From Burkholderiales bacterium (GTDB lineage: Bacteria > Pseudomonadota > Gammaproteobacteria > Burkholderiales > Burkholderiaceae_C): a DNA stretch of 64,000 nt. Positions 55,390-64,000 of the stretch are shown here, in pieces; within the stretch, counting starts at the first letter, position 1; every line of letters begins with the position of its first letter. The position numbers and the translations under genes are program-made. The stretch lies in assembly GCA_028868305.1 (NCBI GenBank), contig JAGWUS010000002.1:1-64000 (forward strand), in the 5' to 3' direction. The notes under the pieces are model-generated. The model searched no databases, was not told the DNA's origin, and worked only from the letters and a program-made list of their open reading frames with translations.

Positions 55390-56421
55390 ATGAGCTTGAT
55401 TACCCAATGCCCTGCCTGCGCCACGATGTTCAAGGTCGTGCCGGATCAGCTTCGCATTTCAGACGGTTGGGTGCGTTGTGGTCAGTGTGACGAGGTCTTT
55501 GACGCCAACGCACATTTGCAACCCGCGTTCGAGACAGCGCCGGAGGTTGTGCAAAAGGAAACGCCGGCGGAGTTGGATTGGGGTGCCATGCTGGACACCG
55601 AGACCAGAACTCCGAAGCATGCCATGGCACTGGAGTTTCCAAAGACGGTGCAAGCTGAGTCCCCGGCTGTTGACGCGGTTGACTTCGACCCCATTCCGAG
55701 CGCGTTTTCAGACCGACACACCCCTAATGTGCCGGGTGACGCCGCATCAAAGGAAGCAGATTTTGATGTGATCGTTGATCCGCTGGATGCTGTTTCGACG
55801 GATGATACGGTTGTGTATGCTGGGTCTTCGATCGTGGCGGACCAGGAGCCACCACGGGATCAAGTGCCTGAGCCAGCATTCGCCTTGCAAGAACCCAAGA
55901 CTCCCCAGTTTCTGAAGCGCGACCGGCTACAGCGTGCAAAGGGTGCCAGGGGTGTGCGTGTGGTTTGGATGTTCTTGTCCGTGCTGATGGCCTGCGTGTT
56001 GGTCATGCAGGTTCTGGTGCAGGAACGTGATCGCATTGTCGCCACAACCCCTTCGATGTCTACCTGGATGCAACCCTTGTGTAATGCAATGGACTGCAAG
56101 ATTGCACCCCTCAAGCAAATTGAATCGATCGTGATTGATCAGTCGTCTTTCAGCAAGGCCAAGAGTGAAGGGTATTTGCTGGGTTTTTCAGTCAAGAGCA
56201 CAGCACTGACGGAGGTCGCCACCCCTTCGCTGGAATTGACGCTGACCGACATGCAGGACCGAGCCGTCGTTCGCCGCGTTTTTTCTCCGCGCGAATTGGG
56301 ATACCAGAGTCTGGTACTCAACCCGGGAGGGGAATGGTCAGGCTCTGTACCCGTGGACGTCAAACTGGCCGATGGCAGTGAACGTATTTCGGGGTATCGC
56401 CTGCTGGCCTTTTACCCGTAA
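55390..56421 (+). CDS. Zinc-ribbon membrane protein (DUF3426)
   Basis: A 343-residue bitopic protein. The N-terminus is an MJ0042-type zinc ribbon with two CxxC pairs (TQCPACATMFKVVPDQL, then WVRCGQCDEVF). A long acidic linker follows, then one membrane helix (WMFLSVLMACVLVMQVLV, residues about 195-213) and a periplasmic DUF3426 domain. It is the last gene of the accB-accC-prmA group, 33 bases after prmA. The role is unknown. Confidence 0.85.
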   Translation: MSLITQCPACATMFKVVPDQLRISDGWVRCGQCDEVFDANAHLQPAFETAPEVVQKETPAELDWGAMLDTETRTPKHAMALEFPKTVQAESPAVDAVDFDPIPSAFSDRHTPNVPGDAASKEADFDVIVDPLDAVSTDDTVVYAGSSIVADQEPPRDQVPEPAFALQEPKTPQFLKRDRLQRAKGARGVRVVWMFLSVLMACVLVMQVLVQERDRIVATTPSMSTWMQPLCNAMDCKIAPLKQIESIVIDQSSFSKAKSEGYLLGFSVKSTALTEVATPSLELTLTDMQDRAVVRRVFSPRELGYQSLVLNPGGEWSGSVPVDVKLADGSERISGYRLLAFYP

Positions 56422-56452
56422 AAAAAGCCCGAAACTTTTCAGTTCCGGGCTT
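56420..56452 (-). terminator. Rho-independent terminator of the histone-like gene
   Basis: On the minus strand an 11-base stem with one mismatch (AAGCCCGGAAC, loop TGAAAA, GTTTCGGGCTT) is followed by a run of T (complement of A 56420-56426). It lies 22 bases after the histone-like gene and directly beside the stop of the convergent zinc-ribbon gene. Confidence 0.8.
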
Positions 56453-56473
56453 GGACCTTTAATCGTTGAACGA

Positions 56474-56956
56474 TCAGGGCTTGCTGGCAGTCGGAAATGG
56501 CCAAGCAGCCTGAGGGTTCAGTGTGGTCTGTGCGGCTGGTGCAGCAGGAGCTGCTTTGGCAGCGGGTGCTTTCGCGGCTTTCTTCGCAGCCGGCTTTTTG
56601 GCTGCCTTTTTAGCTGCTGGCTTCTTGGCTGCTGCAGCTTTTTTGGCTGGAGCCTTCTTGGCCGCTGCTTTCTTGGCCGGTGCAGCCTTTTTAGCGGCTA
56701 CTTTTTTCGCAGGTGCTGCTTTCTTGGCAGCTGGCTTTTTGGCTGCTGCAGCTTTTTTGGCTGGAGCGGCTTTCTTAGCGGGTGCTGCCTTCTTAGCGGG
56801 AGCAGCTTTCTTTGCAGCTACTTTCTTAGCGGGAGCAGCTTTCTTAGCAGCTACTTTTTTCGCGGGAGCAGCTTTCTTAGCAGCTACTTTTTTCGCGGGA
56901 GCAGCTTTCTTAGCGGGAGCGGCCTTTTTTGCGGCCGGTTTTTTTGCAGTTGCCAT
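56474..56956 (-). CDS. Histone H1-like Lys/Ala/Pro-rich DNA-binding protein
   Basis: A 160-residue protein almost wholly made of tandem AKKAAPAKKVAAKKAAPAKK-type repeats, with a short non-repeated C-terminus (TTLNPQAAWPFPTASKP). Such tails bind DNA non-specifically and compact the nucleoid, as in AlgP and chlamydial Hc proteins. Two adjacent ATG codons exist; the second (56956) has the better distance from AAGGAG. The DNA is a tandem repeat and likely varies in copy number between strains. dksA at 4089 has a similar tail. Confidence 0.85.
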   Translation of the reverse strand: MATAKKPAAKKAAPAKKAAPAKKVAAKKAAPAKKVAAKKAAPAKKVAAKKAAPAKKAAPAKKAAPAKKAAAAKKPAAKKAAPAKKVAAKKAAPAKKAAAKKAPAKKAAAAKKPAAKKAAKKPAAKKAAKAPAAKAAPAAPAAQTTLNPQAAWPFPTASKP

Positions 56957-57126
56957 CATTTTCTCCTTGATCAATTTACAAAGAGCACTTCTTGCGTGTT
57001 GGATACAAGAAGCGATTCATTCCGTTGGGTTTGGTCCCAGCGAAATGAACTCGGTGACACGTCCTCCGACAACCCTCGTTGTGGTCTTGCGGAGTGGCGT
57101 GAAATTCTTAAAAACATATTGATTCG

Positions 57127-58320
57127 TTAATCCCAGGACAGTGCGCCGCCCGACTGGTATTCAATGACGCGCGTTTCGAAAAAGTTGCGTTCCTTCTTCA
57201 GGTCGATCATTTCGCTCATCCAGGGGAAAGGATTTTCTTCGTTGGGGAAGAGGGCCTCGAGACCAATCTGCGTGGCCCGGCGGTTTGCGATGTAGCGCAG
57301 GTAGCCCTTGAACATCGACGCATTCATGCCCAGTACGCCACGTGGCATGGTGTCTTCAGCGTAACGGTATTCCAACTCCACGGCCTTCTCAAACAGAGCT
57401 TTGATTTCAGCCTTGAACTCAGTGGTCCAGAGGTTGGGATTCTCAGCCTTGAGCTGGTTGATCAGGTCGATGCCGAAGTTACAGTGCATGGATTCGTCGC
57501 GCAAGATGTACTGGTACTGCTCGGCGGCGCCCGTCATCTTGTTTTGGCGACCCAGCGCCAGAATCTGAGTAAAGCCGACGTAAAAGAACAGGCCTTCCAT
57601 CAGGCAGGCGAACACGATCAGGGACTTGAGCAGTGTCTGGTCAGTGTCCTGGGTACCCGTGTGGAAGTTGGGGTTCATAATCGCCTCGATGAAGGGGATC
57701 AGGAACTCGTCCTTGTCACGGATGGACTGCACTTCGTTATAAGCGTTGAAAATCTCGCCTTCATCGAGCCCCAGCGACTCCACGATGTACTGGTAGGCAT
57801 GTGTGTGGATGGCTTCTTCAAAGGCCTGCCGCAACAGGAACTGACGGCACTCAGGCGCCGTGATGTGGCGGTAGGTGCCCAGCACAATGTTGTTGGCAGC
57901 CAGTGAGTCAGCTGTCACAAAAAAGCCCAGATTGCGCTTGACGATGCGACGCTCGTCTTCGGTCAGACCATTGGGATCTTTCCAGAGCGCGATGTCGCGG
58001 GTCATGTTGACTTCTTGCGGCATCCAGTGGTTGGCGCAGGTAGCGAGGTACTTCTCCCACGCCCACTTGTACTTGAAGGGCACCAACTGGTTGACGTCGG
58101 TCTGGCCGTTGATGATGCGTTTGTCGGCGGCACGCACACGACGTGGTGCAGCCGCTGGTGCGGCGTGGATGGCGGAGGTGGATTGAAATACCGCTCCATC
58201 GTTCAGAGTGCGCACGTTTGGAGAAGAGGGAGACTCCTGCACCAGCGGTGCATTGATAGCAGCCGTACGTGCAAAATTTGTCGGCGTTGCGGGCTTAACT
58301 TCGTCGTCCCAGGTCAGCAT
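57127..58320 (-). CDS. nrdB: Class Ia ribonucleotide reductase beta subunit NrdB
   Basis: A 397-residue diiron protein that holds the tyrosyl radical. Metal ligands and the radical tyrosine are in [18 protein letters not shown] (EAIH and the Tyr four residues later) and [14 protein letters not shown]. The first about 60 residues are a variable, Ala/Pro-rich extension. The ATG at 58320 is used; a TTG four codons upstream is less likely. It follows nrdA by 119 bases on the same strand. Confidence 0.94.
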   Translation of the reverse strand: MLTWDDEVKPATPTNFARTAAINAPLVQESPSSPNVRTLNDGAVFQSTSAIHAAPAAAPRRVRAADKRIINGQTDVNQLVPFKYKWAWEKYLATCANHWMPQEVNMTRDIALWKDPNGLTEDERRIVKRNLGFFVTADSLAANNIVLGTYRHITAPECRQFLLRQAFEEAIHTHAYQYIVESLGLDEGEIFNAYNEVQSIRDKDEFLIPFIEAIMNPNFHTGTQDTDQTLLKSLIVFACLMEGLFFYVGFTQILALGRQNKMTGAAEQYQYILRDESMHCNFGIDLINQLKAENPNLWTTEFKAEIKALFEKAVELEYRYAEDTMPRGVLGMNASMFKGYLRYIANRRATQIGLEALFPNEENPFPWMSEMIDLKKERNFFETRVIEYQSGGALSWD

Positions 58321-58439
58321 AGATGTTTCCAATCAGCGAATTATGAGAGCAGTGAAATGAAATGAAAAGCGATCATGTCATTCACTGCATATTTGTGTTG
58401 TTCAATAGCATCGCATTGAAGCTGCGTTGTCGCGCAACT

Positions 58440-61376
58440 TCACTGGCACGACTCGCATGTGGGGTCGTCAACGCCGCAAAATTTGATGTCGGTTGCTGCG
58501 TTGGTTGCCATCTCCATTTGCATTTGTGCGGCCGCTGCTGCTGCTTCCAGTGCGCTCGATGCGCGTGTGGATCCCTGTGCATCATTGCCTGAAGACACCG
58601 CGTTCAGGCGACCTGCGGATACAGTGGACTTCTCGGCGTGCGTAGCCGACATGGTGCGCAGGTAGTAGGTGGTCTTGAGACCACGCAACCAAGCCAGCTT
58701 GTAGGTCTCGTCGAGTTTCTTGCCAGAGGCTCCGGCCATGTAGATGTTCAGTGACTGTGCTTGGTCGATCCACTTCTGGCGACGCGCTGCGGCCTCCACC
58801 AGCCAGCGCGTTTCCACTTCAAAGGCCGTCGCGTACAACTGCTTGATTTCGGCCGGCACACGGTCGATGGGGCTGAGCGATCCATCGAAGTGTTTCAGAT
58901 CCATCACCATCACGTCGTCCCACAGACCCAGACGCTTGAGATCGCGCACCAGGTAGCTGTTGATCACGGTGAATTCACCCGATAGGTTGGACTTGACGGA
59001 CAGGTTGCCAAAGCAGGGCTCGATGGAAGCATCGACGCCAATGATGTTGGAAATGGTCGCTGTAGGTGCAATCGCCACGCAGTTGGAGTTGCGCATGCCG
59101 TCCTGTGCAATTTTCTTCCGCAGTGCATCCCAGTCCAGCGTGGAAGAGCGGTCCACTTCCACGTAGCCACCGCGCGCGGTGGCCAGCATGTCAAGGGTGT
59201 CCAGAGGCAAAACGCCCTTGTCCCACAAGGAGCCCTTATAGCTGGAGTACTTGCCGCGCTCACGGGCGAGTTCGGTGGAGGCCCAGTAGGCGTAGTAGCA
59301 CACGGCCTCCATAGAGGTGTCTGCAAAGGCGACGGCCGCGTCGGACGCGTAGGGAATGCGCTGGGCGTACAGGCTGTCCTGAAAGGCCATGAGCCCTAAG
59401 CCTACCGGGCGGTGGCGCAGGTTGGAGTCACGCGCCTTCTTGACAGCGTAGTAGTTGATGTCGATCACGTTGTCCAGCATGCGCATGGCTGTCGTGATGG
59501 TGCGTTTGAGCTTGTCGTGGTCAAGTTCCTTGCCGTTGGCGCCGACTTTCAGGTGCTGTAGCAGATTGACCGAGCCCAGGTTGCAGACAGCAGTTTCAGT
59601 GTCGCTGGTATTGAGCGTGATCTCGGTGCACAGGTTGGAGGAGTGCACCACGCCAGCGTGCTGCTGGGGCGAGCGCACATTGCAGGCATCCTTGAAAGTG
59701 ATCCAGGGGTGCCCGGTTTCGAACAGCATGGTCAGCATCTTGCGCCACAGGTCAGACGCCTGTACCGTGCGGGCCGGCTTGATTTCGCCGCGTGCGGCCT
59801 TCTCTTCGTAGGCCACGTAAGCCTTTTCAAAGTCGGTACCAAACAGGTCATGCAAATCAGGCACGTTGGACGGGGAGAACAGGGTCCAGGTGCCCTTTTC
59901 CATCACACGGCGCATGAACAGGTCGGGAATCCAGTTGGCCGTGTTCATGTCGTGCGTGCGGCGGCGGTCATCGCCGGTGTTCTTGCGCAACTCCAGGAAC
60001 TCTTCAATATCCAGGTGCCAAGTTTCCAGGTAGGTGCAGACCGCGCCCTTGCGCTTGCCACCCTGGTTCACTGCCACGGCGGTGTCGTTCACCACTTTGA
60101 GGAAAGGAACCACGCCTTGGGATTCGCCGTTGGTGCCCTTGATATGGGAGCCCAGGGCGCGCACGCGGGTCCAGTCATTGCCCAGGCCGCCCGCAAATTT
60201 GGAGAGCAGGGCGTTTTCCTTGATGGATTCGTAAATGCCATCCAGGTCGTCGGGCACGGTGGTCAGGTAGCAGCTGGAGAGTTGCGAACGCAGCGTGCCG
60301 CTGTTGAACAGCGTGGGCGTGCTGGACATGAAGTCGAAGCTGGACAGCACTTCGTAGAACTCGATGGCGCGGGCTTCGCGGTCGATTTCATTGAGTGACA
60401 AGCCCATGGCCACGCGCATGAAGAAGGCCTGGGGCAGTTCGATGCGGGTCTTGCCTTCGTGCAGGAAGTAGCGGTCGTACAGGGTTTGCAGGCCCAGGTA
60501 GTCAAACTGCAGGTCGCGGCTGGCCTTGACAGCAGCGCCCAGGCGCTTCAGGTCGAACTGCAGCAGTTTTTCGTCCAGCAGCTCGGCATCCACTCCGCGC
60601 TTGATGAAGCCGGGGAAGTAATCGGCATAGGCCTGGCCCATGTCTGCCTGCGCCACGTCACGTCCCAGCACCTCGCGGGAGATCGTGTGAAACAGCAGGC
60701 GTGCGGTAGCGTAGGTGTAGTCCGGATCCTTTTCAATCAGTGTGCGGGCCGCCAGGATGGAGGCTTTGTAGACCTCGTCCATGGGCACGCCGTCATACAG
60801 GTTGCGCATGGTTTCGGCGACGATGGGGTCGGCCTTGACATCGGCACCCAGGCCGGAGCATGCGACTTCAATGCGGGTCTTGAGTTCATTAAGGTCCAGT
60901 GCAACACGCTGGCCACCTTCCAGGACATGCAGAGTGGGTGCTACGGGGGCTGTCTGCGCGACCTGCTTGGCACGTTCCTGGGTGCGGCGCTCGCGGTACA
61001 GCACATAGGCGCGGGCAATTTCGTGGTGGCCACCGCGCATCAGGCCCAATTCGACCTGATCCTGAACATCCTCAATATGGAAGGTTCCCCCACCGGGGCG
61101 TGAGCGCATTAGGGCACGAATGACTTGTTGTGTCAGCTCATCAACCGTTTCCCGCACACTGGCAGATGCGGCGCCCTGAGTGCCGTGCACGGCCAGAAAA
61201 GCCTTCATCATGGCTACAGCAATCTTGTTGGGTTCAAAAGAAACCACAGAACCATTGCGTCGAATGATCTGGTAGTGGGCCAGCGGACTTGCGGATTCCC
61301 GGGCAAGGCTTGTGACGCCTTGGCTGCCCGTGCTGCTGGTCTGAATGGATGGGGATGCAGGTGAAACAGATTGCAT
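58440..61376 (-). CDS. nrdA: Class Ia ribonucleotide reductase alpha subunit NrdA
   Basis: A 978-residue catalytic subunit. Two ATP-cone regions appear in the first 270 residues (IIRRNGSVVSFEPNKIAVAM and LDLNELKTRIEVACSGLG), more than in E. coli NrdA (761 residues). The active-site NLCTEITLNTSDTETAVCNL and the redox-active C-terminal tail CGVDDPTCESCQ are present. The ATG at 61376 has GAGGAAA upstream; the frame runs open to 61649 through the promoter. Paired NrdR boxes lie about 100 bases upstream. Confidence 0.95.
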   Translation of the reverse strand: MQSVSPASPSIQTSSTGSQGVTSLARESASPLAHYQIIRRNGSVVSFEPNKIAVAMMKAFLAVHGTQGAASASVRETVDELTQQVIRALMRSRPGGGTFHIEDVQDQVELGLMRGGHHEIARAYVLYRERRTQERAKQVAQTAPVAPTLHVLEGGQRVALDLNELKTRIEVACSGLGADVKADPIVAETMRNLYDGVPMDEVYKASILAARTLIEKDPDYTYATARLLFHTISREVLGRDVAQADMGQAYADYFPGFIKRGVDAELLDEKLLQFDLKRLGAAVKASRDLQFDYLGLQTLYDRYFLHEGKTRIELPQAFFMRVAMGLSLNEIDREARAIEFYEVLSSFDFMSSTPTLFNSGTLRSQLSSCYLTTVPDDLDGIYESIKENALLSKFAGGLGNDWTRVRALGSHIKGTNGESQGVVPFLKVVNDTAVAVNQGGKRKGAVCTYLETWHLDIEEFLELRKNTGDDRRRTHDMNTANWIPDLFMRRVMEKGTWTLFSPSNVPDLHDLFGTDFEKAYVAYEEKAARGEIKPARTVQASDLWRKMLTMLFETGHPWITFKDACNVRSPQQHAGVVHSSNLCTEITLNTSDTETAVCNLGSVNLLQHLKVGANGKELDHDKLKRTITTAMRMLDNVIDINYYAVKKARDSNLRHRPVGLGLMAFQDSLYAQRIPYASDAAVAFADTSMEAVCYYAYWASTELARERGKYSSYKGSLWDKGVLPLDTLDMLATARGGYVEVDRSSTLDWDALRKKIAQDGMRNSNCVAIAPTATISNIIGVDASIEPCFGNLSVKSNLSGEFTVINSYLVRDLKRLGLWDDVMVMDLKHFDGSLSPIDRVPAEIKQLYATAFEVETRWLVEAAARRQKWIDQAQSLNIYMAGASGKKLDETYKLAWLRGLKTTYYLRTMSATHAEKSTVSAGRLNAVSSGNDAQGSTRASSALEAAAAAAQMQMEMATNAATDIKFCGVDDPTCESCQ

Positions 61377-61773
61377 GGATTTCCTCGTCTTAATCGGTGA
61401 TCTTTTTCTTGGGGTTGTCTGCGCGTCTACCGGAATATTGTTGCCGTTGTGTGACGCGTCGGAATAAACAGGACACACTATATCTGGGGTGTGGGGTGGT
61501 GACAAGCCACTACCGGTAGTGTATCCAAGGAATTGCGGCTTGCCGGGTTCGCCATCTGAAATCTGTTGTGCGGCGATGAAAAACTGGCTTGACATTCCCG
61601 TGATGGCAACCCTGCGCGCGTCCTTGATGTGTGCGGCTCTGTGTGCCAATCTCTTCAGCCAATGCGGGTTGCCGGGGGTTTTTCAGCGCATGGCCGCGCC
61701 AGTATTGATGCTATGGTTTTTTTTGGCAGTACCGCTGCTGCTGCCGGCTTGCACAGCGGCCTTCGATGTGGTT
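61377..61773. other. Regulatory gap between nrdA and ampD
   Basis: 397 bases holding the nrdA upstream region on the left half. A plus-strand frame from 61489 runs into antisense of ampD and is not supported. Apart from the NrdR boxes no gene or clear terminator was recognised; the right end is simply the ampD 3' flank. Confidence 0.5.
61475..61522. promoter_or_regulatory. Paired NrdR boxes upstream of nrdAB
   Basis: ACACTATATCTGGGGT (61475-61490) and CCACTACCGGTAGTGT (61507-61522) both fit the 16-base NrdR pattern acaCwAtATaTwGtgt at its conserved ends, and their starts are 32 bases apart, about three helical turns, as in known NrdR-controlled promoters. NrdR represses nrdAB when dATP is plentiful. 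Confidence 0.82.
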
Positions 61774-62382
61774 TCAAAAAGAATTTTTGTCGACAACGCC
61801 ATCGGGAAAACACTGAGAAGAAAACCCCAGTGTCTGTTGCAAAAAAAGCCACTGGAAGCCAGGTCCTGGATCAGTTTTGCGCCCCGGGGCAATGTGTTCA
61901 TGGCCAGCAATGTGGGCGATCGGGTAGTTCTGCGCGATGGCCGGGCATAGCACCTGCAGTGCCTCGTACTGTGCGGGTTCAAACGACTCGCCTTCCAGGC
62001 CTTCCAGTTCTATTCCTATTGAATCGTCATTGCAGTTGCTGCGTCCCCGGTAGCAGGAAGCACCGGCATGCCAGGCGCGCGCATCGCAACTGACAAATTG
62101 CCAGATCTCACCGCCGCGCTGTATGTAGAAGTGGCTGGAAACCTGCAGCCCTTCAATCGTCTTGAAGTAAGGGTGTGCGTTCCAGTCCAGCGTGTTGGTG
62201 AACAGGTGCTGGACCTGGGTGCCGCCATAGACCCCCGGTGGCAGGCTGATGGAATGCAGGACGATCAGATCAATCTGAGCGCTTGCGGGCCTTGGTCCAA
62301 AATTGGGAGACGGCAGTTTTCTGGCATATTGGTACCAACCATCTTCCCAGAGGGCGTGTGTTGGGGGGGGCCTTTCAGTCAT
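61774..62382 (-). CDS. ampD: 1,6-anhydro-MurNAc-L-alanine amidase AmpD
   Basis: A 202-residue zinc amidase of peptidoglycan recycling that strips the peptide from anhydro-muropeptides; its loss often raises beta-lactamase through AmpR. The zinc site is in LIVLHSISLPPG, GHEHIAPGRKTDPGPGF and HFYIQRGGEIWQFV. The start is ATG 62382 (a second ATG is 9 bases upstream), inside the end of pilR. A frame on the opposite strand is a shadow. Confidence 0.93.
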   Translation of the reverse strand: MTERPPPTHALWEDGWYQYARKLPSPNFGPRPASAQIDLIVLHSISLPPGVYGGTQVQHLFTNTLDWNAHPYFKTIEGLQVSSHFYIQRGGEIWQFVSCDARAWHAGASCYRGRSNCNDDSIGIELEGLEGESFEPAQYEALQVLCPAIAQNYPIAHIAGHEHIAPGRKTDPGPGFQWLFLQQTLGFSSQCFPDGVVDKNSF

Positions 62383-63853
62383 CCGGCTCATCCTCGGCCG
62401 ATTGTTGTGCATCGATTTTCAGGCGTGCAATGCGGTAGCGGATCTGTCGCAGACTCAAGCCCAGGCGGGTGGCTGCCAGCGTACGGTTGAATCCGGTTTC
62501 TTTCAGGGTGCGCACCAGTATTTCGCGCTCCTGCTGGTCCAGGTGGGATTGCAGGTCGGCGGGCAAGGTTTCCGCCGCGACAACTGCGGCAGGTGACGCT
62601 TGCGCCTCGGCACCCAATGCTGCGGGTTGGCTTGCGCTGTGGGCGTGCACGTCCAGGTGCAATTCGCCGCCCTCCGACAGGGCCATGGCACGGTGCAACA
62701 GGTTTTCCAACTCGCGTACATTCCCGTTCAGTGGCAAGCTGGCCAACTGCGCCAGGGTCTGTTGGGGCAGGGCAGGCGCTGGCTGGCCAGATTCTGCTGC
62801 GATGCGCTGAACCAGCGCTTGGCACAGTGCCGGCAAGTCCTCGCAACGCTCACGCAGCGGCGGAATGTGAATGTCAATAACGTTCAGCCGGTAAAAAAGA
62901 TCCTGACGGAACCGTCCCGCAGCGACTTCGACTGGCAGGTCCTTATGGGTGGCACTTACGATGCGCACGTCTACGGACTCTTCCTGGCTGGTTCCGATTG
63001 GCCGAATGCAACGTTCCTGAATGGCGCGCAGAAGTTTGGCTTGCATCGCCAGCGGCAGGTCTCCAATTTCATCCAGAAACAAAGTTCCTCCGCTGGCGGC
63101 ACGGAAAAAGCCTTCGCGGTCCTGGCTGGCGCCTGTGTAGGAACCTTTCTTGGATCCAAAAAACTCGGCCTCGAGCAGGTTCTCCGGTATGGCGCCGCAA
63201 TTGACTGCTACCCAGGGCCCGCTGGATCGGTGACTGTTGGCATGCAGCGCATTGGCAACCAGTTCTTTTCCAGTGCCCGACTCTCCGCGGATCAGCACCG
63301 GTGCCATGCTGCGCGCCACCTTCACGATGCGGTCCTTGACACCGCGCATGGCTGCCGATTCGCCAGCTAGCAAAGCCAGCGCCGCGTCGCCACTTGCCGA
63401 GCGTTCCGAGTGGGGCATTGGCCTGGCATCCGGCATTGGCTGTGCGTTCAATGACTTCTCGGCGCCTGCATTGACCTGCATGGCGGCTGCAACCACTGCG
63501 CGGAACTGCTTGAGGTCAACGGGTTTGGTCAAGTAATCGAAAGCGCCCGCTTTCAGGGATTCCACAGCGTTTTCTGCAGAACCATAGGCTGTGATAACCA
63601 CGCAGCGTTCGGTCCGTTGCTGGACACGCAGATCCTTGAGCAGTGCCGTGCCCATGCCGTCAGGCAAGCGCATGTCGGTGATCAGCAGATCGAACTTCCC
63701 TTGCGTAAGTGCATTACGCGCCTGTTCCACAGTGCCAGCAGTTTCGACCTGGTAGCCCTCGCGCAGCAGCGTCAGTTCATACAGTGTGCGCAGGTCGGGC
63801 TCATCGTCGACCACCAGAATGCGCAGGTTGTTCAGTACAGTGTTTTTTGCCAT
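62375..63853 (-). CDS. pilR: Sigma-54 response regulator PilR
   Basis: A 492-residue NtrC-type activator. Receiver domain (residues about 10-125, phosphorylation Asp in LLITDMRLPDG), AAA+ domain with Walker A GESGTGKELVANAL and the sigma-54 contact loop KKGSYTGA (a GAFTGA variant), Walker B GTLFLDEIGDLP, and a Fis-type helix-turn-helix at the end (NRTLAATRLGLSLRQIRYRI). The partner kinase end is directly upstream, overlapping by 22 bases. In related species this pair drives pilA and type IV pili; that role is inferred. Confidence 0.88.
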   Translation of the reverse strand: MAKNTVLNNLRILVVDDEPDLRTLYELTLLREGYQVETAGTVEQARNALTQGKFDLLITDMRLPDGMGTALLKDLRVQQRTERCVVITAYGSAENAVESLKAGAFDYLTKPVDLKQFRAVVAAAMQVNAGAEKSLNAQPMPDARPMPHSERSASGDAALALLAGESAAMRGVKDRIVKVARSMAPVLIRGESGTGKELVANALHANSHRSSGPWVAVNCGAIPENLLEAEFFGSKKGSYTGASQDREGFFRAASGGTLFLDEIGDLPLAMQAKLLRAIQERCIRPIGTSQEESVDVRIVSATHKDLPVEVAAGRFRQDLFYRLNVIDIHIPPLRERCEDLPALCQALVQRIAAESGQPAPALPQQTLAQLASLPLNGNVRELENLLHRAMALSEGGELHLDVHAHSASQPAALGAEAQASPAAVVAAETLPADLQSHLDQQEREILVRTLKETGFNRTLAATRLGLSLRQIRYRIARLKIDAQQSAEDEPDD

Positions 63854-64000
63854 GGTGTATTGGTCACCGGGTTGCCTTGCGCAGCCGCATCAGCGGACGG
63901 TGCAGGCAATAGTGTCATGACGAATTCATTGCCTTCGGTGGCTTGTCCCTGGACCATTCTGGGGGTGCGCTGGTAAGTGATCGTGGCGCCATGTCGCTCG
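63832..64000 (-). CDS. pilS: C-terminal end of sensor kinase PilS, cut by window edge
   Basis: The last 55 codons before a TGA at 63832-63834 are open on the minus strand to the window edge. The peptide (ERHGATITYQRTPRMVQGQA, then NEFVMTLLPAP) looks like the final strand and tail of a histidine kinase ATPase domain. Position directly before pilR supports PilS. Most of the gene is outside the window. Confidence 0.6.
   Translation of the reverse strand, partial: ERHGATITYQRTPRMVQGQATEGNEFVMTLLPAPSADAAAQGNPVTNTPWQKTLY

Noticed and set aside
56988-57012. Hairpin CTTCTTG/CAAGAAG between nrdB and the histone-like gene as terminator
   Set aside because: The loop is 11 bases and no T run follows; it may be chance.
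61489-61950. Plus-strand frame with two hydrophobic stretches between nrdA and ampD
   Set aside because: Begins inside the NrdR box region, ends antisense to ampD and has no ribosome site or known domain.
1-64000. CRISPR arrays, tRNA and rRNA genes
   Set aside because: No regular spacer-repeat pattern, cloverleaf or rRNA-like stretch was recognised by eye; a covariance-model scan would settle tRNA and small RNA.

Overview
The window looks like part of a betaproteobacterial chromosome, order Burkholderiales and most likely family Comamonadaceae (Rhodoferax/Polaromonas-like). The reasons are: a complete mraZ-to-lpxC division and wall cluster of beta/gammaproteobacterial type next to hslVU; a PEP-CTERM protein remnant; a DksA with a lysine/alanine-rich tail; a Bug-type solute-binding protein; a second lysine/alanine-rich histone-like protein; NrdR-type nrdAB control; and short GC-rich dispersed repeats of a kind I associate with this family. 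Assignment is from protein resemblance only, with no database search.

Layout. 1-1230: right part of an IS4-type insertion sequence that has cut a PEP-CTERM gene, leaving only its 3' end (1230-1481). 1566-8799 (+): rlmI, a CobW-type metal GTPase, dksA, a STAS-domain protein, hslV and hslU. 8941-27581 (+): promoter and MraZ box, then mraZ-rsmH-ftsL-ftsI-murE-murF-mraY-murD-ftsW-murG-murC-ddl-ftsQ-ftsA-ftsZ-lpxC. Most junctions are 1- to 4-base start/stop overlaps, so this is probably one long transcription unit. Two small genes follow. 28342-30309 (-): a membrane class III nucleotide cyclase and a three-helix membrane protein with a cyclic-nucleotide-binding domain. 30690-34093 (-): ruvC, a CdsA-like enzyme, a PlsC-like acyltransferase and a DUF2855 protein. 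34243-40486: an FAD oxidoreductase, a LysR regulator divergent from a Bug binding protein and an M20 (hippurate hydrolase-like) amidase, then a tandem glycine riboswitch before a DadA-like amino acid dehydrogenase. 40449-44794 (-): mtgA, tonB-like, an RNase II-type nuclease and a YqiA-like esterase. 44866-49732 (+): rodA, a 3-hydroxyisobutyrate dehydrogenase-like protein, tldD, and a DAHP synthase behind an aromatic leader peptide and attenuator. 49753-51231 (-): mpl. 51304-56421 (+): a hypothetical gene, a TlpA-like protein, accB, accC, prmA and a zinc-ribbon membrane protein. 56474-64000 (-): histone-like protein, nrdB, nrdA with paired NrdR boxes, ampD, pilR and the end of pilS.

How it fits together. 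The window holds almost the whole cytoplasmic peptidoglycan pathway (murC-F, ddl, mraY, murG), septal and lateral wall synthases (ftsI/ftsW, rodA, mtgA) and recycling enzymes (mpl, ampD), plus the first committed steps of lipid A (lpxC) and fatty acid (accBC) synthesis. The most interesting layers are regulatory or structural: an attenuator whose leader codes for Phe-Phe-Phe-Ser-Tyr-Phe-Trp-Phe; a glycine riboswitch between a glycine-releasing amidase and an amino acid dehydrogenase; a cyclase with unusual base-selecting residues beside a possible cyclic-nucleotide receptor; and at least three families of short repeats that sit in frame inside essential genes (rlmI, murG, murC, ddl, tldD, mpl, an RNase gene).

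No tRNA, rRNA or CRISPR array was recognised.
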